A stretch of DNA of 64,000 nt from Pseudobdellovibrionaceae bacterium (GCA_947449255.1 CANFQX010000017.1:1-64000), one strand, 5' to 3'. Counted from the first letter of the stretch, positions 1 to 10,708 are shown. The notes: generated by a model not told the origin, from the sequence alone. Made by a program: numbers and translations.

Positions 1-942
1 AGTCTTTTTGAATTTTTAGTTAAATATTTTCATCTCAGTGAATCCTCGGCCTATCAGCGCATCAACGCGATGAAGTTGATTCAATCTGTTCCCGAGGTTA
101 GAGCCGCACTTGTGTCAGGGGAAACAAATCTCTCAACGATGGCGGCCACTCAGGGATTTATACGAAAACTTGAATCTGAAAAAAAAGCAGTTTTAAGTTT
201 TCAAGAGAAAAAAGACATCTTTGATGCCGTCAAAGGAAAAACTCAAAAAGAGGCGCAAGCGGCCTTTGTCACCCTAAATCCAACGGCAGCACTTCCTGCC
301 AATAAAGAAAAACCTCTAACCGCAAATCACACCCTGTTGCAAGTGACGGTCGATCAAGAGACCTTGCAACTTTTGCAAGAGGTTAAAAGTCTTTTGAGTC
401 ACGAAATCCCTGACGGGGACCTCAGCAAGATATTGAAAAAAATCTCTAGAGAGAGCCTAGAAACTTTAAAAAGTAAAAAAGGCCGCAGCACACAATCAAA
501 AAATCAGACCACGGATCATCAGCGCTTTCTGACAGAAAGTAAGGTTGAGAAAATAGTTCAAAAAAATCGAGGGACTGACCCTCAAACAAAACATCGATCC
601 TCGAAGCACTGCGAAACCAAAAAATCTTCTCGATATATTCCGATAGAGACAAGACGTCTTGTTTTTCAAAAAGCGCTAGGCCGCTGTGAATTTATTGGCT
701 CTGATGGAAAACGCTGTGAAAGTCATTACCAGTTGGAAATTGATCACAGGTTGGCTTGGAGTCAGGGCGGTTCGCATAACGAAGCCAACTTGAGATGTCT
801 CTGCAGAACTCACAATACTTTCCGTACAAAAGAAACCCACGGTTTTTGGTGGAGAGCTCTTTACAGCAGAGGCATCAAGAGTGACAGAAATGGCGCAGCC
901 CCTGTAAAAATGCAAGAGTCACTAGCACGAGATAAAACCTAG
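1..942 (+). CDS. HNH endonuclease family protein, 5' end cut by the window; frame is open from base 1
   Basis: C-terminal CEFIGSDGKRCES...LEIDHRLAWSQGGSHNEANLRCLCRTHN is an HNH/McrA-type motif; near-identical to the ORF at 40361-41479, whose N-terminus continues upstream. Confidence 0.85.
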   Translation, partial: SLFEFLVKYFHLSESSAYQRINAMKLIQSVPEVRAALVSGETNLSTMAATQGFIRKLESEKKAVLSFQEKKDIFDAVKGKTQKEAQAAFVTLNPTAALPANKEKPLTANHTLLQVTVDQETLQLLQEVKSLLSHEIPDGDLSKILKKISRESLETLKSKKGRSTQSKNQTTDHQRFLTESKVEKIVQKNRGTDPQTKHRSSKHCETKKSSRYIPIETRRLVFQKALGRCEFIGSDGKRCESHYQLEIDHRLAWSQGGSHNEANLRCLCRTHNTFRTKETHGFWWRALYSRGIKSDRNGAAPVKMQESLARDKT

Positions 943-1008
943 GGCCCTATTGAACCCGGCACGCTCCCTGCTACTGATCAGTCCGTAGGATCATCCCGGA
1001 GGACTATC

Positions 1009-2169
1009 ATGAAGTTGTACACCAAATTCAGGCCTTATTATTTCTTATCGGCCCTTGTCCTTGTGATGCAGTCGGCTTACGCCATTGATCACGAATATTC
1101 AAGCACCCTGAGGCAACGTGATTATTCTGCAAATATAATGTCCTTTGTCCCTGGCAGTCTTGAAAATATGCGACAACCCATCATTGATGATTTGGTGGGC
1201 GTGAAAATGAACAAACTCAATGCCCCAGATTTCCCGCGAATTTGGACCGAGCGCTCAAAAAGTGAAGTCATTGGATCAAACACCAAGCTTGGTGCCCAAG
1301 TTCCCCTTGTGGACCTTGGCGGAAAGCTCTCGCTTGATTTTCGCTATTCACTGAGAACAAGCTTTGTGATTGTTTCCTCCAAAGTGAAGGCTCTCAAAAA
1401 AAACCAGAACCGCTCCTTTTCTAAATCCAGGGTGATGCCAGAGTCTCAACAAGAAGATGAGGAAGTTTTAAATTTTGATGACAAGACTTATCTGACTTAT
1501 CCCAACGTCCGGGTTGATTATCCAATGGTGGGAATGTGTGTTTTTGAAGCCTCTCTGGGCATTGAGAAAACCCTTGAGGGTGGGATCGATTTTATCGTCG
1601 GCGAAACCGCACGAAAAACTTCAGTAGAAACAATGAGCAATGCCATTTTTTCTAATTTTTTTCAACTGAGTGCTGATGTCCCCGTAGACACCTACTTGAA
1701 TGAGATTTGTAACGGTCTTTTCAAAAAAGAAGTTCAGCCCATGGTGATCAATGATTTTTCTAAGATGGTGATGGAAAAAGTCATTGCTCAAAATCCAAAA
1801 AGCGATTGTTCGCCGAGCATTAAGTCCGAGGATGTTGAGAACGGGGACGCGGCTTGTCTCAATTGGCACTCTAAAACCTTTTCCGCAAATGTTCGCCACT
1901 TGACTGTGCCCCGATGCCTGTTGCAAAATAATGGAATTCACCGTTGTCGCCTTCGCGCTCGCAAAGGGACCGCTTGTCACATGTATATAGATCCTGAAAC
2001 AAAAAAGATGAGCGCTCATTATCAGGACCTGGGAAACAGCATTTTAGCAACGGAAGACTATTTCGCTTATTCATGCGACTCTAAAAAGGGCCTCCTGTGC
2101 GAGCTCGATAAAGAGCCAACCTTGTTGCATGGAATACCCATTTTTGCTGGCCGGGCGAGTTGTCGCTAA
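1009..2169 (+). CDS. Secreted protein of unknown function, Cys-rich C-terminus
   Basis: Long ORF with N-terminal signal peptide (FLSALVLVMQSAYA) and RBS GGAGG upstream. Confidence 0.7.
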   Translation: MKLYTKFRPYYFLSALVLVMQSAYAIDHEYSSTLRQRDYSANIMSFVPGSLENMRQPIIDDLVGVKMNKLNAPDFPRIWTERSKSEVIGSNTKLGAQVPLVDLGGKLSLDFRYSLRTSFVIVSSKVKALKKNQNRSFSKSRVMPESQQEDEEVLNFDDKTYLTYPNVRVDYPMVGMCVFEASLGIEKTLEGGIDFIVGETARKTSVETMSNAIFSNFFQLSADVPVDTYLNEICNGLFKKEVQPMVINDFSKMVMEKVIAQNPKSDCSPSIKSEDVENGDAACLNWHSKTFSANVRHLTVPRCLLQNNGIHRCRLRARKGTACHMYIDPETKKMSAHYQDLGNSILATEDYFAYSCDSKKGLLCELDKEPTLLHGIPIFAGRASCR

Positions 2170-2298
2170 TTTTGATCGCAAAATAAAGTCAAAAAATCAC
2201 TCGATGTAACATAATATAACTTATCGGAAAAAAAGTAGCCGCTTTATCAAACCAGTTTTAGCTTTGTTTCTGCTGTATCTTCTGGAACTATAAAGAAT

Positions 2299-3219
2299 AT
2301 GTCAAATCACCTAAAACTCGTGGCTCTTTTTTTCCTGTTTGTTCTATCTTATTTCATTCCAGATCGAGCTCATGCTGTAAAAATACTTACAATCAAAGCT
2401 GATAAAATTTTGCTTCAATTTGATACAAAGGAGTCCTTTAAGATCGGCGATGTTTTTTCCGTAGATACGGCCTCTAAAAAAGCTGTGGCCCAGATTCAAA
2501 TCAAAGCCATCAAGGGCCAAAAAATTCTAGGCACAATTTCTAGTGGCAGCCTTTCTGAACAAAAAGAAACTTATATTTTAACTCCAGTAAAACTTGAGCA
2601 ACAAGCCTCCTTAAACACAACTCAAGCCACCGCAAAAACAAACCCTGATGAAAATTCACAAAAACCCTTTCAAATTAAATCACCTCACAGCTGGGGCGGT
2701 TTAATAGGCTTTGCACAAAACAAGATGAATGTGAAGCTGACCGGAGTTTCGTCTGTTGACTTAAGTGGTTCAAGCTTTTCTTTGGAAGGATTTTATCAAC
2801 AAAGCCTAGACGATAAAATAGAAGTCCTGGCTCGATTTGGCTATGACACGCTGAAAGTCCAAGGTGCTTCCAAGGTCTCGGGGGTCTGCAATGGCATTCC
2901 CTGCCAAATTGATAATATTGTTGATATCAGTTATCTGGATTTGGATCTTGTTGTTAAATATATGCTGTACACGAAGCCCCCTGGTTTCTGGGCTGGAGCA
3001 GGACTGGGCTTTCTTTATCCCATCAATAAAAATTCCAATTTAATTGATACTGGAAAAATTGGCCTGCAACAAAAAATAATTTTGTCTGGTGGAGTTGATT
3101 TTAAATTCACTGAGCGCAGTTTCATACCTCTGCAACTTGATTTTACCTATTTTCCAGAAAGTGCTTCAATGAATACCAATCAATTGATTTTGCGTGTTGG
3201 CTATGGTTTGAAGTTCTAA
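2299..3219 (+). CDS. Secreted protein with predicted outer-membrane beta-barrel C-terminal part
   Basis: Signal peptide; C-terminal alternating beta-strand pattern ending in LRVGYGLKF. Confidence 0.6.
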   Translation: MSNHLKLVALFFLFVLSYFIPDRAHAVKILTIKADKILLQFDTKESFKIGDVFSVDTASKKAVAQIQIKAIKGQKILGTISSGSLSEQKETYILTPVKLEQQASLNTTQATAKTNPDENSQKPFQIKSPHSWGGLIGFAQNKMNVKLTGVSSVDLSGSSFSLEGFYQQSLDDKIEVLARFGYDTLKVQGASKVSGVCNGIPCQIDNIVDISYLDLDLVVKYMLYTKPPGFWAGAGLGFLYPINKNSNLIDTGKIGLQQKIILSGGVDFKFTERSFIPLQLDFTYFPESASMNTNQLILRVGYGLKF

Positions 3220-3255
3220 GGGATTAATTTTTAAATCATTGACCGGTTAATAAGC

Positions 3256-4449
3256 TTGTCTAAACATATTAAGATGCGACATTTATATCGGCTTCTCATT
3301 TCTCCTTTAATCATTCTTTGTTTTTCTTCCCTAGCCCATTCTTATCCGGATTTCATTGGCTATGGATATTCGAGTTGTATCACCTGTCATTACAACGGCC
3401 ATGGGGGAGGAGCACTCACTGATTATGGACGTGCTGTTTTTGCTACAGATATCACCGCCCCCAATTCTTTTTATTCAGGCCTTGAGGATGATGAAATTGG
3501 CAAGCGGTCGGCTTTTCTTATTAAAAAGGATCTGCCCTGGTGGTTTCGTCCAGGGATAAAATATCGTGGTCTTTGGTTTCAAAACAATCCAGGTTCAGAG
3601 TCTTCGAAAACTGAAAAGTTTTACAACATGCAAGCGGATATGAATCTGAATTTTTTTATGAATAAAAAGCAAAAATACGCTTTGATCACAACAGTTAGTT
3701 ATTTGGAATCACCTCGGCAGTTTGCATCTTCTTCTGAAAAGAACCCACCCTATTGGTTTTTTAAAGAGTATTACCTTCGCTATCAATACAGTAAGAATTT
3801 TTGGGTCTATTTAGGTCAATTGGATAAAGTTTTTGGGATTCGTCAGGTGGACCATACGGCCAACAGCCGTTTTGCTTTGGGCTTAGGACAGTTTGATCAA
3901 TCCCAAGGCGCTGTCCTTCATTGGGCCTATCCGACCTGGGAAATCTCTGCCAATGTTTTTTTTGGTAACAACGATGAATCCGAATCCATAAAGCAAAAGG
4001 GACTGTCCATTTCTGGTGAATATGAATTGGCTGAAAAGACCAAACTTGGTGCCTCTCTATTGAATTCACGAAGTGAATCCAAGCAGCTCACCAGGATGGC
4101 TGGACACGCTCGCTTGGGCTTATCCAAAGGTGCGTCTTTGCTGGCTGAAGCCGGACTTTTTGAGAATGTCTATTTTAATGGTTCAAACAATAACACTGGC
4201 ATTTATTCCATCATCCAAGGGCTGGTGAATATTCAGCGCGGATATAATTTGCTATCCGTTCTTCAATACACCAAGGGTGAAATGCAATCCACAAGTCCGG
4301 AAAGAACCAGTTGGGGTTTGGGTGCGATGATGTTTCCATGGCCTCGCACAGAGTTTCGTCTGATGGCCCTGAATGGAAAAATTTATGACCCAGCCAGCGG
4401 CAATGAAGACCGTTGGCAGCTCCAAGGTCAAATGCATTTATCATGGTAA
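3256..4449 (+). CDS. Outer-membrane porin-like protein with one N-terminal CxxCH heme-binding motif
   Basis: Signal peptide, then SSCITCHYNGHGGG (CxxCH), then a beta-barrel-like sequence ending in aromatic W. Confidence 0.6.
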   Translation: MSKHIKMRHLYRLLISPLIILCFSSLAHSYPDFIGYGYSSCITCHYNGHGGGALTDYGRAVFATDITAPNSFYSGLEDDEIGKRSAFLIKKDLPWWFRPGIKYRGLWFQNNPGSESSKTEKFYNMQADMNLNFFMNKKQKYALITTVSYLESPRQFASSSEKNPPYWFFKEYYLRYQYSKNFWVYLGQLDKVFGIRQVDHTANSRFALGLGQFDQSQGAVLHWAYPTWEISANVFFGNNDESESIKQKGLSISGEYELAEKTKLGASLLNSRSESKQLTRMAGHARLGLSKGASLLAEAGLFENVYFNGSNNNTGIYSIIQGLVNIQRGYNLLSVLQYTKGEMQSTSPERTSWGLGAMMFPWPRTEFRLMALNGKIYDPASGNEDRWQLQGQMHLSW

Positions 4450-4461
4450 AAAAACAAAGAA

Positions 4462-5112
4462 ATGGCTAGGCAATCTATGAAAAAAATATTTCGAAATCTG
4501 ATGGTCTTTGTTTTTAATTTTTTATTCTGTGCATTGGCTTATTCAGAGCCAGAGCTGCTGGAACAATCTGAATCAACAGAAGTCAATACTGCTGAAACAA
4601 GTATCAAGACTCAATTCAATCCAAATTTTATTTTTGGATTTAGTTATCTGCAGTGGAATGAAAAAATGCACTTACAATCTGGAGGAATTACGGACTCAGA
4701 TCTCGCCAATTTTACAGGCCGTGCCTTGAGTCTTGAAAAAAATTTTCCGCAAGCTCGCTGGGGTTATTCTCTTGGCTTAAGCCTTGGCAGCGGCCTTGCC
4801 TCCGGTGGGGGCAACAGTTCAAAAGTGATTTTTCAATCTGGAAATCAAGATTGGGTTTCTATGGGAGGCTTTGTTAAAATTTATCAGAAGTTAACCCCTC
4901 GCTTTTTTATAGGGCTGACGGCTCCCCTGTTTTGGCGTCAGGTGAAATGGCCGGACCCTTTGGCTACAAGTGGAAAAGATTTAAATATGGCCTTATTGAT
5001 TGAAGCCAATTTTAGATTGACGAAACGATTTGATTTTTTTCAGAGCATTGGCCCCATCAATTCCTCTGAAGGAGCCACCCTTTGGCGTCTAGGCCTAAAT
5101 TATAGAATGTAA
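4462..5112 (+). CDS. Predicted outer-membrane protein, unknown function
   Basis: Signal peptide, beta-rich, terminal LNYRM; adjacent to the CxxCH porin. Confidence 0.5.
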   Translation: MARQSMKKIFRNLMVFVFNFLFCALAYSEPELLEQSESTEVNTAETSIKTQFNPNFIFGFSYLQWNEKMHLQSGGITDSDLANFTGRALSLEKNFPQARWGYSLGLSLGSGLASGGGNSSKVIFQSGNQDWVSMGGFVKIYQKLTPRFFIGLTAPLFWRQVKWPDPLATSGKDLNMALLIEANFRLTKRFDFFQSIGPINSSEGATLWRLGLNYRM

Positions 5113-5133
5113 TCAGGCTTTTAAAAAACAGGG

Positions 5134-6135
5134 TTACTGTATGCTATTGATCCAAGTGGCTATCACAGTTTTATCTGGATCTGATAAGGCAGCCTTTCCC
5201 AAAGGCATATTTCCAGGGCCCGGCCCCACACTCACACCAGTTAGGCGAGAATACATTTTTGAGCCCGCTAAGTTTTTTGGACTGATCAATCCTTTACGAA
5301 TAAACTGGTCCTGACTCAAGTCTGCAAAAGTCCCGTTCGGACTGCCGCTGCCGTGGCATTCTAAGCAGTTCCTATCAATGACACTCTTCGCAGCAAGAAA
5401 CCCCAAGGTGGGTGATGCCACTCCAGAACCACCGCCTGTATCGACCAGTGAGGGATCAAAGGCCACACTAGAAACCTGCGCACTTTTTGCGATATACCGA
5501 GAAAGGACATTGAGTTCTGAACCACTCAAAGCCTTGTCATAAATTGCCAATTCAAAGAGTCCCTGTTTGTTCGTCGGCAAAACGCGATTCTTTGAAAGAT
5601 AACTGTAAGCCAAGGGTGTACCGACGGTGTTCACTGTGGCTTGTTGATTTAGACCATTGATGAGTAAAGTGATTTCCTTAGCCCCGTTCCCAAAGGCCGC
5701 CGCAATTAAAAATTTGCCAGCTGGATTTACTGGGACGGAGGCCTCAAGATAACTGTAATTGCTTAGATCCGTTACATGAGAGGCGCGAACCACTCCATTA
5801 TTAAAAGTGATTTGAGCATCCTCTAAGTTAGTCCCAGAATTGAGCGAATAAATATTTCCAGTCTGAGTGCTGTCGAGGGCCAGTATCACCGAGCTTGCCT
5901 CCGCAAAAAGCGGAGTTTTTTCAAAAGATATGACGGAGTTTTTTTCCCAATAAGAAATGCTATCAGCACTGAGCAAATTCGGCAGCAAAGAGCTGTCTAT
6001 TATTGATTGAGAATCATAGAGGTTCTGCAATTCGACGGCTGAAGAAAGGGGCGCCAATTCACCACCACAATTTTGAAATGTCAAAATTGCGCAGCTGATG
6101 GCTCCTAAGACTCCGACGATTTTATACCGCCTCAT
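5134..6135 (-). CDS. Lipoprotein with LamG-like region and C-terminal CxxCH cytochrome motif
   Basis: Start moved to MRRYKIVG (GGAGTAA RBS); lipobox-like LTFQNCGG; CLECHGSGSPNG; later PLGKAALSDPDKTVIATWI typical of small cytochrome c domains. Confidence 0.6.
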   Translation of the reverse strand: MRRYKIVGVLGAISCAILTFQNCGGELAPLSSAVELQNLYDSQSIIDSSLLPNLLSADSISYWEKNSVISFEKTPLFAEASSVILALDSTQTGNIYSLNSGTNLEDAQITFNNGVVRASHVTDLSNYSYLEASVPVNPAGKFLIAAAFGNGAKEITLLINGLNQQATVNTVGTPLAYSYLSKNRVLPTNKQGLFELAIYDKALSGSELNVLSRYIAKSAQVSSVAFDPSLVDTGGGSGVASPTLGFLAAKSVIDRNCLECHGSGSPNGTFADLSQDQFIRKGLISPKNLAGSKMYSRLTGVSVGPGPGNMPLGKAALSDPDKTVIATWINSIQ

Positions 6136-6157
6136 ATTTACTCCGTTTGAAAAAAAA

Positions 6158-6847
6158 TCATAGCAACTGCCATCCGGGCGATTCACAGACTTGCAAAATA
6201 ACAGCCCGCCAGCGATCTATCATAACTTCCGATTTTTGCGCTAAATTGTGATCCATATCCACCAAAGAATTGATCGTCAGTGGATTTATATCCTGATCGC
6301 GATAAAAAAGTTTATAAACTTGCTCAATTGAATTTGCATTGGGCCCCGCCGCCGTGGACGTTATTTTTCCAAGGACCGCGCTTACAAATTCATCCTTTCC
6401 TAAAATATTTTCGCAAAACTGCAGGCGAAATGATTCGCGGACGGTGTTGTGATCCGTAGACTGAGGCAAGTTGGCATTGGATATATCCCCGCCACAGTCT
6501 CTTGCTGAATAGGAATCGTAGGGATTGCACGAGCCGCCAAATTGTGCTGGTCGAAACATGATCCATTTATTAATTAAGTTTTCCAATTCGATATCAGCGT
6601 CAGTGCGTGCAAAAATATCTCTCATCAAGGCTGAGACATAAACTTTATTTGCCACAAGCACATGTTGAGTGGGCGGTGTGAGCTCTTTTTGCCCTGGATG
6701 GGCTGAATCAGGCAAGATCGAAGAAGACATGCTTAAAGAACTCAAGTCACTGTTCATCACTTCAAATTGGCTGCAGTTTTGATACATCTGAGTCAGCACG
6801 ACGCCACCGGCGACAAATCCAAAAATTTTTATGAATTTTTTCATCAT
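6158..6847 (-). CDS. Putative lipoprotein of unknown function
   Basis: N-terminal TM and Cys (QMYQNCSQ); operon position. Confidence 0.5.
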   Translation of the reverse strand: MMKKFIKIFGFVAGGVVLTQMYQNCSQFEVMNSDLSSLSMSSSILPDSAHPGQKELTPPTQHVLVANKVYVSALMRDIFARTDADIELENLINKWIMFRPAQFGGSCNPYDSYSARDCGGDISNANLPQSTDHNTVRESFRLQFCENILGKDEFVSAVLGKITSTAAGPNANSIEQVYKLFYRDQDINPLTINSLVDMDHNLAQKSEVMIDRWRAVILQVCESPGWQLL

Positions 6848-8553
6848 GCGACAACCACCATCTTTCCTTTAGCATTGCTGGCCAGTACAACTTGACCATT
6901 GGATTCACTGGCCAGAGGTGCAGCTAAATTTTGAAATGGATTTTTTGGAACTCTTAATAAATTAGCGACTGTCGATGCTGGCATCAAAGGGGTTGGAGAG
7001 CCCACTTGATTGTAATTATCAATCGGTGCAGCTAAGCCCTGAGTTCCTGCATAATTATTGTTGATGCCATTTTGCTTTATATTTCCGATCACCAAAGGCT
7101 CTTTGATAATTCCTGAGTACACACTGGTCACCATCTGATTAAAACCATGATCACTGCCAGCCCCATCAGTTCTGGCGGAGCGACCAAAATCAGATGTGAT
7201 TTGAAAGACAGTTTCTGACCAGAGGTCCGTGCCATTAATTTTGGTCGCCTTTAACTGATCGGCTAGCTCCAGAATAGCCGCGGCGATCCCTCTGTAAAAA
7301 GATGTGGTCAATAGGACTCCAGAAATAGATCCAGTGGCGTGCATGTCATTAATAATACCCTGCTTTAGCTCTGCACCATTTTCTTTAAGGGTGATTGCAC
7401 CAAGACTGCCCACTTCTAACTCTACGCTGGTCACCAATCCCTCTTTTAAAACATATTCAGTTAAAGCAAAACCTTCTGCCAAATTAGAAGGAAGGGTTCG
7501 CGTTCCAAGATAATTTCGAAGGTCGCCTTCAGGCTTCAATGCCCTGTTTCCATCTGCCACATGAATATTCCAATGAACGCTTTGATCTGGCACCAAGGAC
7601 ATATCACTGAGGCCGGACAGTCCCGTGGCTCTCATCGAATTGAGGATCAGTGTTTGATAGCGTGGCAGGGCTTCCTTCCAATACCCGTCGATATTGTTGA
7701 TCCCTTTTTTCATGAGGTTTGTGGCATTGTTCATATTCTGAGCCAGCACAGAGGAACCCGGCAAGCCAGATTTTATATAGGTCTGCAATCGAGAGCGGCC
7801 TAAATCAATCAGCTGCCCCTGCCTTTGAATCAAAGCCGAGGCCTTGGCATTGCTCTCTGCTGTGGGCCCAAAACCTTGCAACAAATCACCCAGCGGCTTG
7901 CTCCCACTGAGCTTGTTCATGGCTTTGCCATGAGTGGAATTATAGTTGCCAAAAGCCCCTCGATTGGGCCATTGAATCGCCTCAAAAGTCTTCGTCGAGT
8001 AATCTGCAGCCAGACCCGCTATAGAGGAAGCGCCACCTAAGGGGGCCATTTGTTTTGTAGCGTTAAAGGGATGACCATCCATGCCCGTGCCATAACCTCG
8101 AATCACCATCATATTGTCTAAAAGATTTGTCAAAGGCCGCAAAGTCCCTTTGCCGTTGTAAACAGAATGACTGAACATCTGTGGTACAAGCAGACCTCTA
8201 TAATCAAAGGTCTGATATTGCGTGCCCACGGCACTGCCATTTGAATTCACGAGGGCTGTTGCAATCATAGGATTTGCCATCATCGCAGGATCACTTTGAT
8301 TCGTGCGGATCCAATGATCAAAGCCGTAGCGATGAGGCGCACCGGTCAGCAGTAAATTGACATAATTTCGAGAGCCTACGCCGCCAAGGGCTCCAGCCTT
8401 TGCCTCAAGAATGAAGCTTCCTGACATCAGGTTTAAAAGTTTTTCAAAGGGAGCTGGCACTAGGGAAGTCATGCCTGTGGCAATTCCTCCTTGTAGAAAC
8501 AATCTCCGGCTGAATTTACTGCTGTTATCATTTTCCAAGCGATCCCCCTTCAA
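6844..8553 (-). CDS. DUF1501-like secreted protein with Tat-like signal
   Basis: SRRLFLQGG twin-arginine motif; SDFGRSARTDGAGSDHGFNQ resembles the DUF1501 C-terminal conserved region. Confidence 0.65.
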   Translation of the reverse strand: MKGDRLENDNSSKFSRRLFLQGGIATGMTSLVPAPFEKLLNLMSGSFILEAKAGALGGVGSRNYVNLLLTGAPHRYGFDHWIRTNQSDPAMMANPMIATALVNSNGSAVGTQYQTFDYRGLLVPQMFSHSVYNGKGTLRPLTNLLDNMMVIRGYGTGMDGHPFNATKQMAPLGGASSIAGLAADYSTKTFEAIQWPNRGAFGNYNSTHGKAMNKLSGSKPLGDLLQGFGPTAESNAKASALIQRQGQLIDLGRSRLQTYIKSGLPGSSVLAQNMNNATNLMKKGINNIDGYWKEALPRYQTLILNSMRATGLSGLSDMSLVPDQSVHWNIHVADGNRALKPEGDLRNYLGTRTLPSNLAEGFALTEYVLKEGLVTSVELEVGSLGAITLKENGAELKQGIINDMHATGSISGVLLTTSFYRGIAAAILELADQLKATKINGTDLWSETVFQITSDFGRSARTDGAGSDHGFNQMVTSVYSGIIKEPLVIGNIKQNGINNNYAGTQGLAAPIDNYNQVGSPTPLMPASTVANLLRVPKNPFQNLAAPLASESNGQVVLASNAKGKMVVVA

Positions 8554-10117
8554 GTCTGAAAGTTGGACTTTTATAATAATCCGAAGCCATAATGGCTTTT
8601 ATCAAGCCCTTCACAGATTGGCTCTGACGTAGATCAGCGGCCAAGTTTTCGATAAACTTTCTATCTGCAATAGAATTGGCAGAGAGAGATTTATTCATTT
8701 CTGCATAAATAGGATTGCTGCGATCATAAAGTGGGACTTTGATGCCCGTGAAAAATTCGAAATATCTTTTTGCAGCACACTGATAATAATCATCCAGCTG
8801 CGACAGGGCTAGACCAAGCCCCGCAATGCCATCAACGGGTTTATTAACCAACTCACCCTGACTGAATGAGCGAAAATAAAGACGGCCACTGGGCGTTTGA
8901 CGGTGAAAATTTTCGACGGGCTCTGAGGGCCATCCTGTCACTGAAGGCAGTTCGGGTCGAAAGGTCGACATGACGAATGCATTTTTTGCACCAAGATGCG
9001 CGGACCCCGCGCTGATCTCCGCAAAATCCGTGCTGTTGAGTATAATATTTCTTGCCGTGTAAGCCATTGGATCTAAACTGGAATGACATTGCAAACAGCT
9101 CGTCGAATTTCTAAAAGGTGCGGATGAATTTCCGACTAAAAATGATTTCACATCGGATTCCCTCAGCGCCGGCATTGTCGCACACATAAAGGTTTCCATC
9201 GTTGTCAGAGCCCAACGACGAGGGACCTTCACTTGTCCATTCATTTTAAGACCGAGCTCATGACCAAAATTCAATAAGACATAGCTGGGTGTTCCTAAAA
9301 CTCCACCACCCATGGTTTTATAAATATCAAAACTAAAATTCAAGCCAGGAACACTCGAACCCGGCGTAGAGTCTCCAAGGGGTGACATGTTGACGTTGGG
9401 AATGACCGCGGACTCTGTGGTCGAACGAATTCCTATCAACTCACCCGTTTCAATCTTAGGCAGGATCATGAAAAGAGAATTGGTGGTGTCCGAGTTTCCA
9501 TTAAAACCACCACTGGCCGCTCTGAAATTGAATTCATTGCGATCTAAATTAATATTATTGCCTCTGACACTTCGTCCAGGAAAGGACACCGACCAACTGA
9601 GCAATTGTCGTATAAAAGTATTGTCTTGTCTAACAGCATGAACCCCAGATGGTAAGGTGACGACATCTGAGTATTTTGCGCCCGTCATGAAGAGCGCCCG
9701 GGTCAGAGCCAAGCCAGGCTCTGTAGTGTCATAAATATCACGAGTTCCTAGTCCCGTTTCATCATTGTAATTTTGGATTTGCTCAACTGTGTTGCTGGGA
9801 AACCAAGACCGATGGAAAGCATAAAAATTATTCAAAATCCAGTTCGCTTCCAAATCTGTGAATGAATTCAATAAGCCAGAGCTTGGATTCAAGGCGGCCT
9901 TTTCCAACAAGCTGTCACAGGCGCTGAGGGCATTTACTTTGCCAGCCACTATCTGGACCATCACCGCATGGTTTCTGGGGACAGGACGGCCCGTCAGCTG
10001 GCTGTAGCAGCGATTAAATAAAGCTGGTTCTGATAAGGTTTGTGCTTGAATGTGAACGAAAGAATTAAACACAATAAAGAAAACACTAAGTTTTACAACT
10101 CGCGAGGCTTTCAGCAT
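8528..10117 (-). CDS. Secreted protein with cytochrome-like CxxCH motif (DUF1588/DUF1592-like)
   Basis: Signal peptide from MLKASRVVKL; CLQCHSSLDPMAYTARN; overlaps the start of the DUF1501 gene. Confidence 0.55.
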   Translation of the reverse strand: MLKASRVVKLSVFFIVFNSFVHIQAQTLSEPALFNRCYSQLTGRPVPRNHAVMVQIVAGKVNALSACDSLLEKAALNPSSGLLNSFTDLEANWILNNFYAFHRSWFPSNTVEQIQNYNDETGLGTRDIYDTTEPGLALTRALFMTGAKYSDVVTLPSGVHAVRQDNTFIRQLLSWSVSFPGRSVRGNNINLDRNEFNFRAASGGFNGNSDTTNSLFMILPKIETGELIGIRSTTESAVIPNVNMSPLGDSTPGSSVPGLNFSFDIYKTMGGGVLGTPSYVLLNFGHELGLKMNGQVKVPRRWALTTMETFMCATMPALRESDVKSFLVGNSSAPFRNSTSCLQCHSSLDPMAYTARNIILNSTDFAEISAGSAHLGAKNAFVMSTFRPELPSVTGWPSEPVENFHRQTPSGRLYFRSFSQGELVNKPVDGIAGLGLALSQLDDYYQCAAKRYFEFFTGIKVPLYDRSNPIYAEMNKSLSANSIADRKFIENLAADLRQSQSVKGLIKAIMASDYYKSPTFRLEGGSLGK

Positions 10118-10390
10118 TTCGATCCCCCAGAAGACTAGGATCGCCAATAAAATGTACAAAAACAATATGGATTCATAAATTAGTCTGGCTCACTTTAAGA
10201 AAAAAATCTAAATTTGAAACCTTAAATTTGTTATTTCTCAATGGATTTGAGGTGATTTGTCTTATTTCCGAAGTGTGAAAGTCTTCAATAATAATTAAGT
10301 TCAAGCAAGATCAATCGTCTCTTTTTGGGAATTTCTAAGCAGGCAGGGCCACTTTGCCAATGCAAAAGCCCCACCGAATTCGTCATTAAA

Positions 10391-10708
10391 CTAAACTGGA
10401 ATTTCAACAATCGAGCGAATTCCGTTCCTGGCGGTCATGGCATGGACCACCGCTCGGAGTCCCATGATCGTCTTGCCTTGTGAGCCGATGACCTGACCCA
10501 GATTGTTTTGCGCGCATTCCACTTTGTAAACTGTCGTTTTGGGGCCGACCATAGTTGTGACCGTGACCGTTTCAGGGTGATCGACAAGAAGTCGAACAAT
10601 CTTTTCAATAAGAAGTCGGACTTCTTCGCGGTAAGCTTCCGGATCAATGTCAGCACCTTTAGCCTTACCTTGGGGATGATAATCTTGTGGAGTTTCTATG
10701 TCTCTCAT
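10391..10708 (-). CDS. KH-domain RNA-binding protein, KhpA-like
   Basis: NNLGQVIGSQGKTIMGLRAVVHA is a KH GxxG motif (GSQG). Confidence 0.8.
   Translation of the reverse strand: MRDIETPQDYHPQGKAKGADIDPEAYREEVRLLIEKIVRLLVDHPETVTVTTMVGPKTTVYKVECAQNNLGQVIGSQGKTIMGLRAVVHAMTARNGIRSIVEIPV

Noticed and set aside
7304-8040. Plus-strand ORFs overlapping the DUF1501 gene, and many similar antisense ORFs in the track
   Set aside because: Antisense shadows of well-supported genes without recognisable domains
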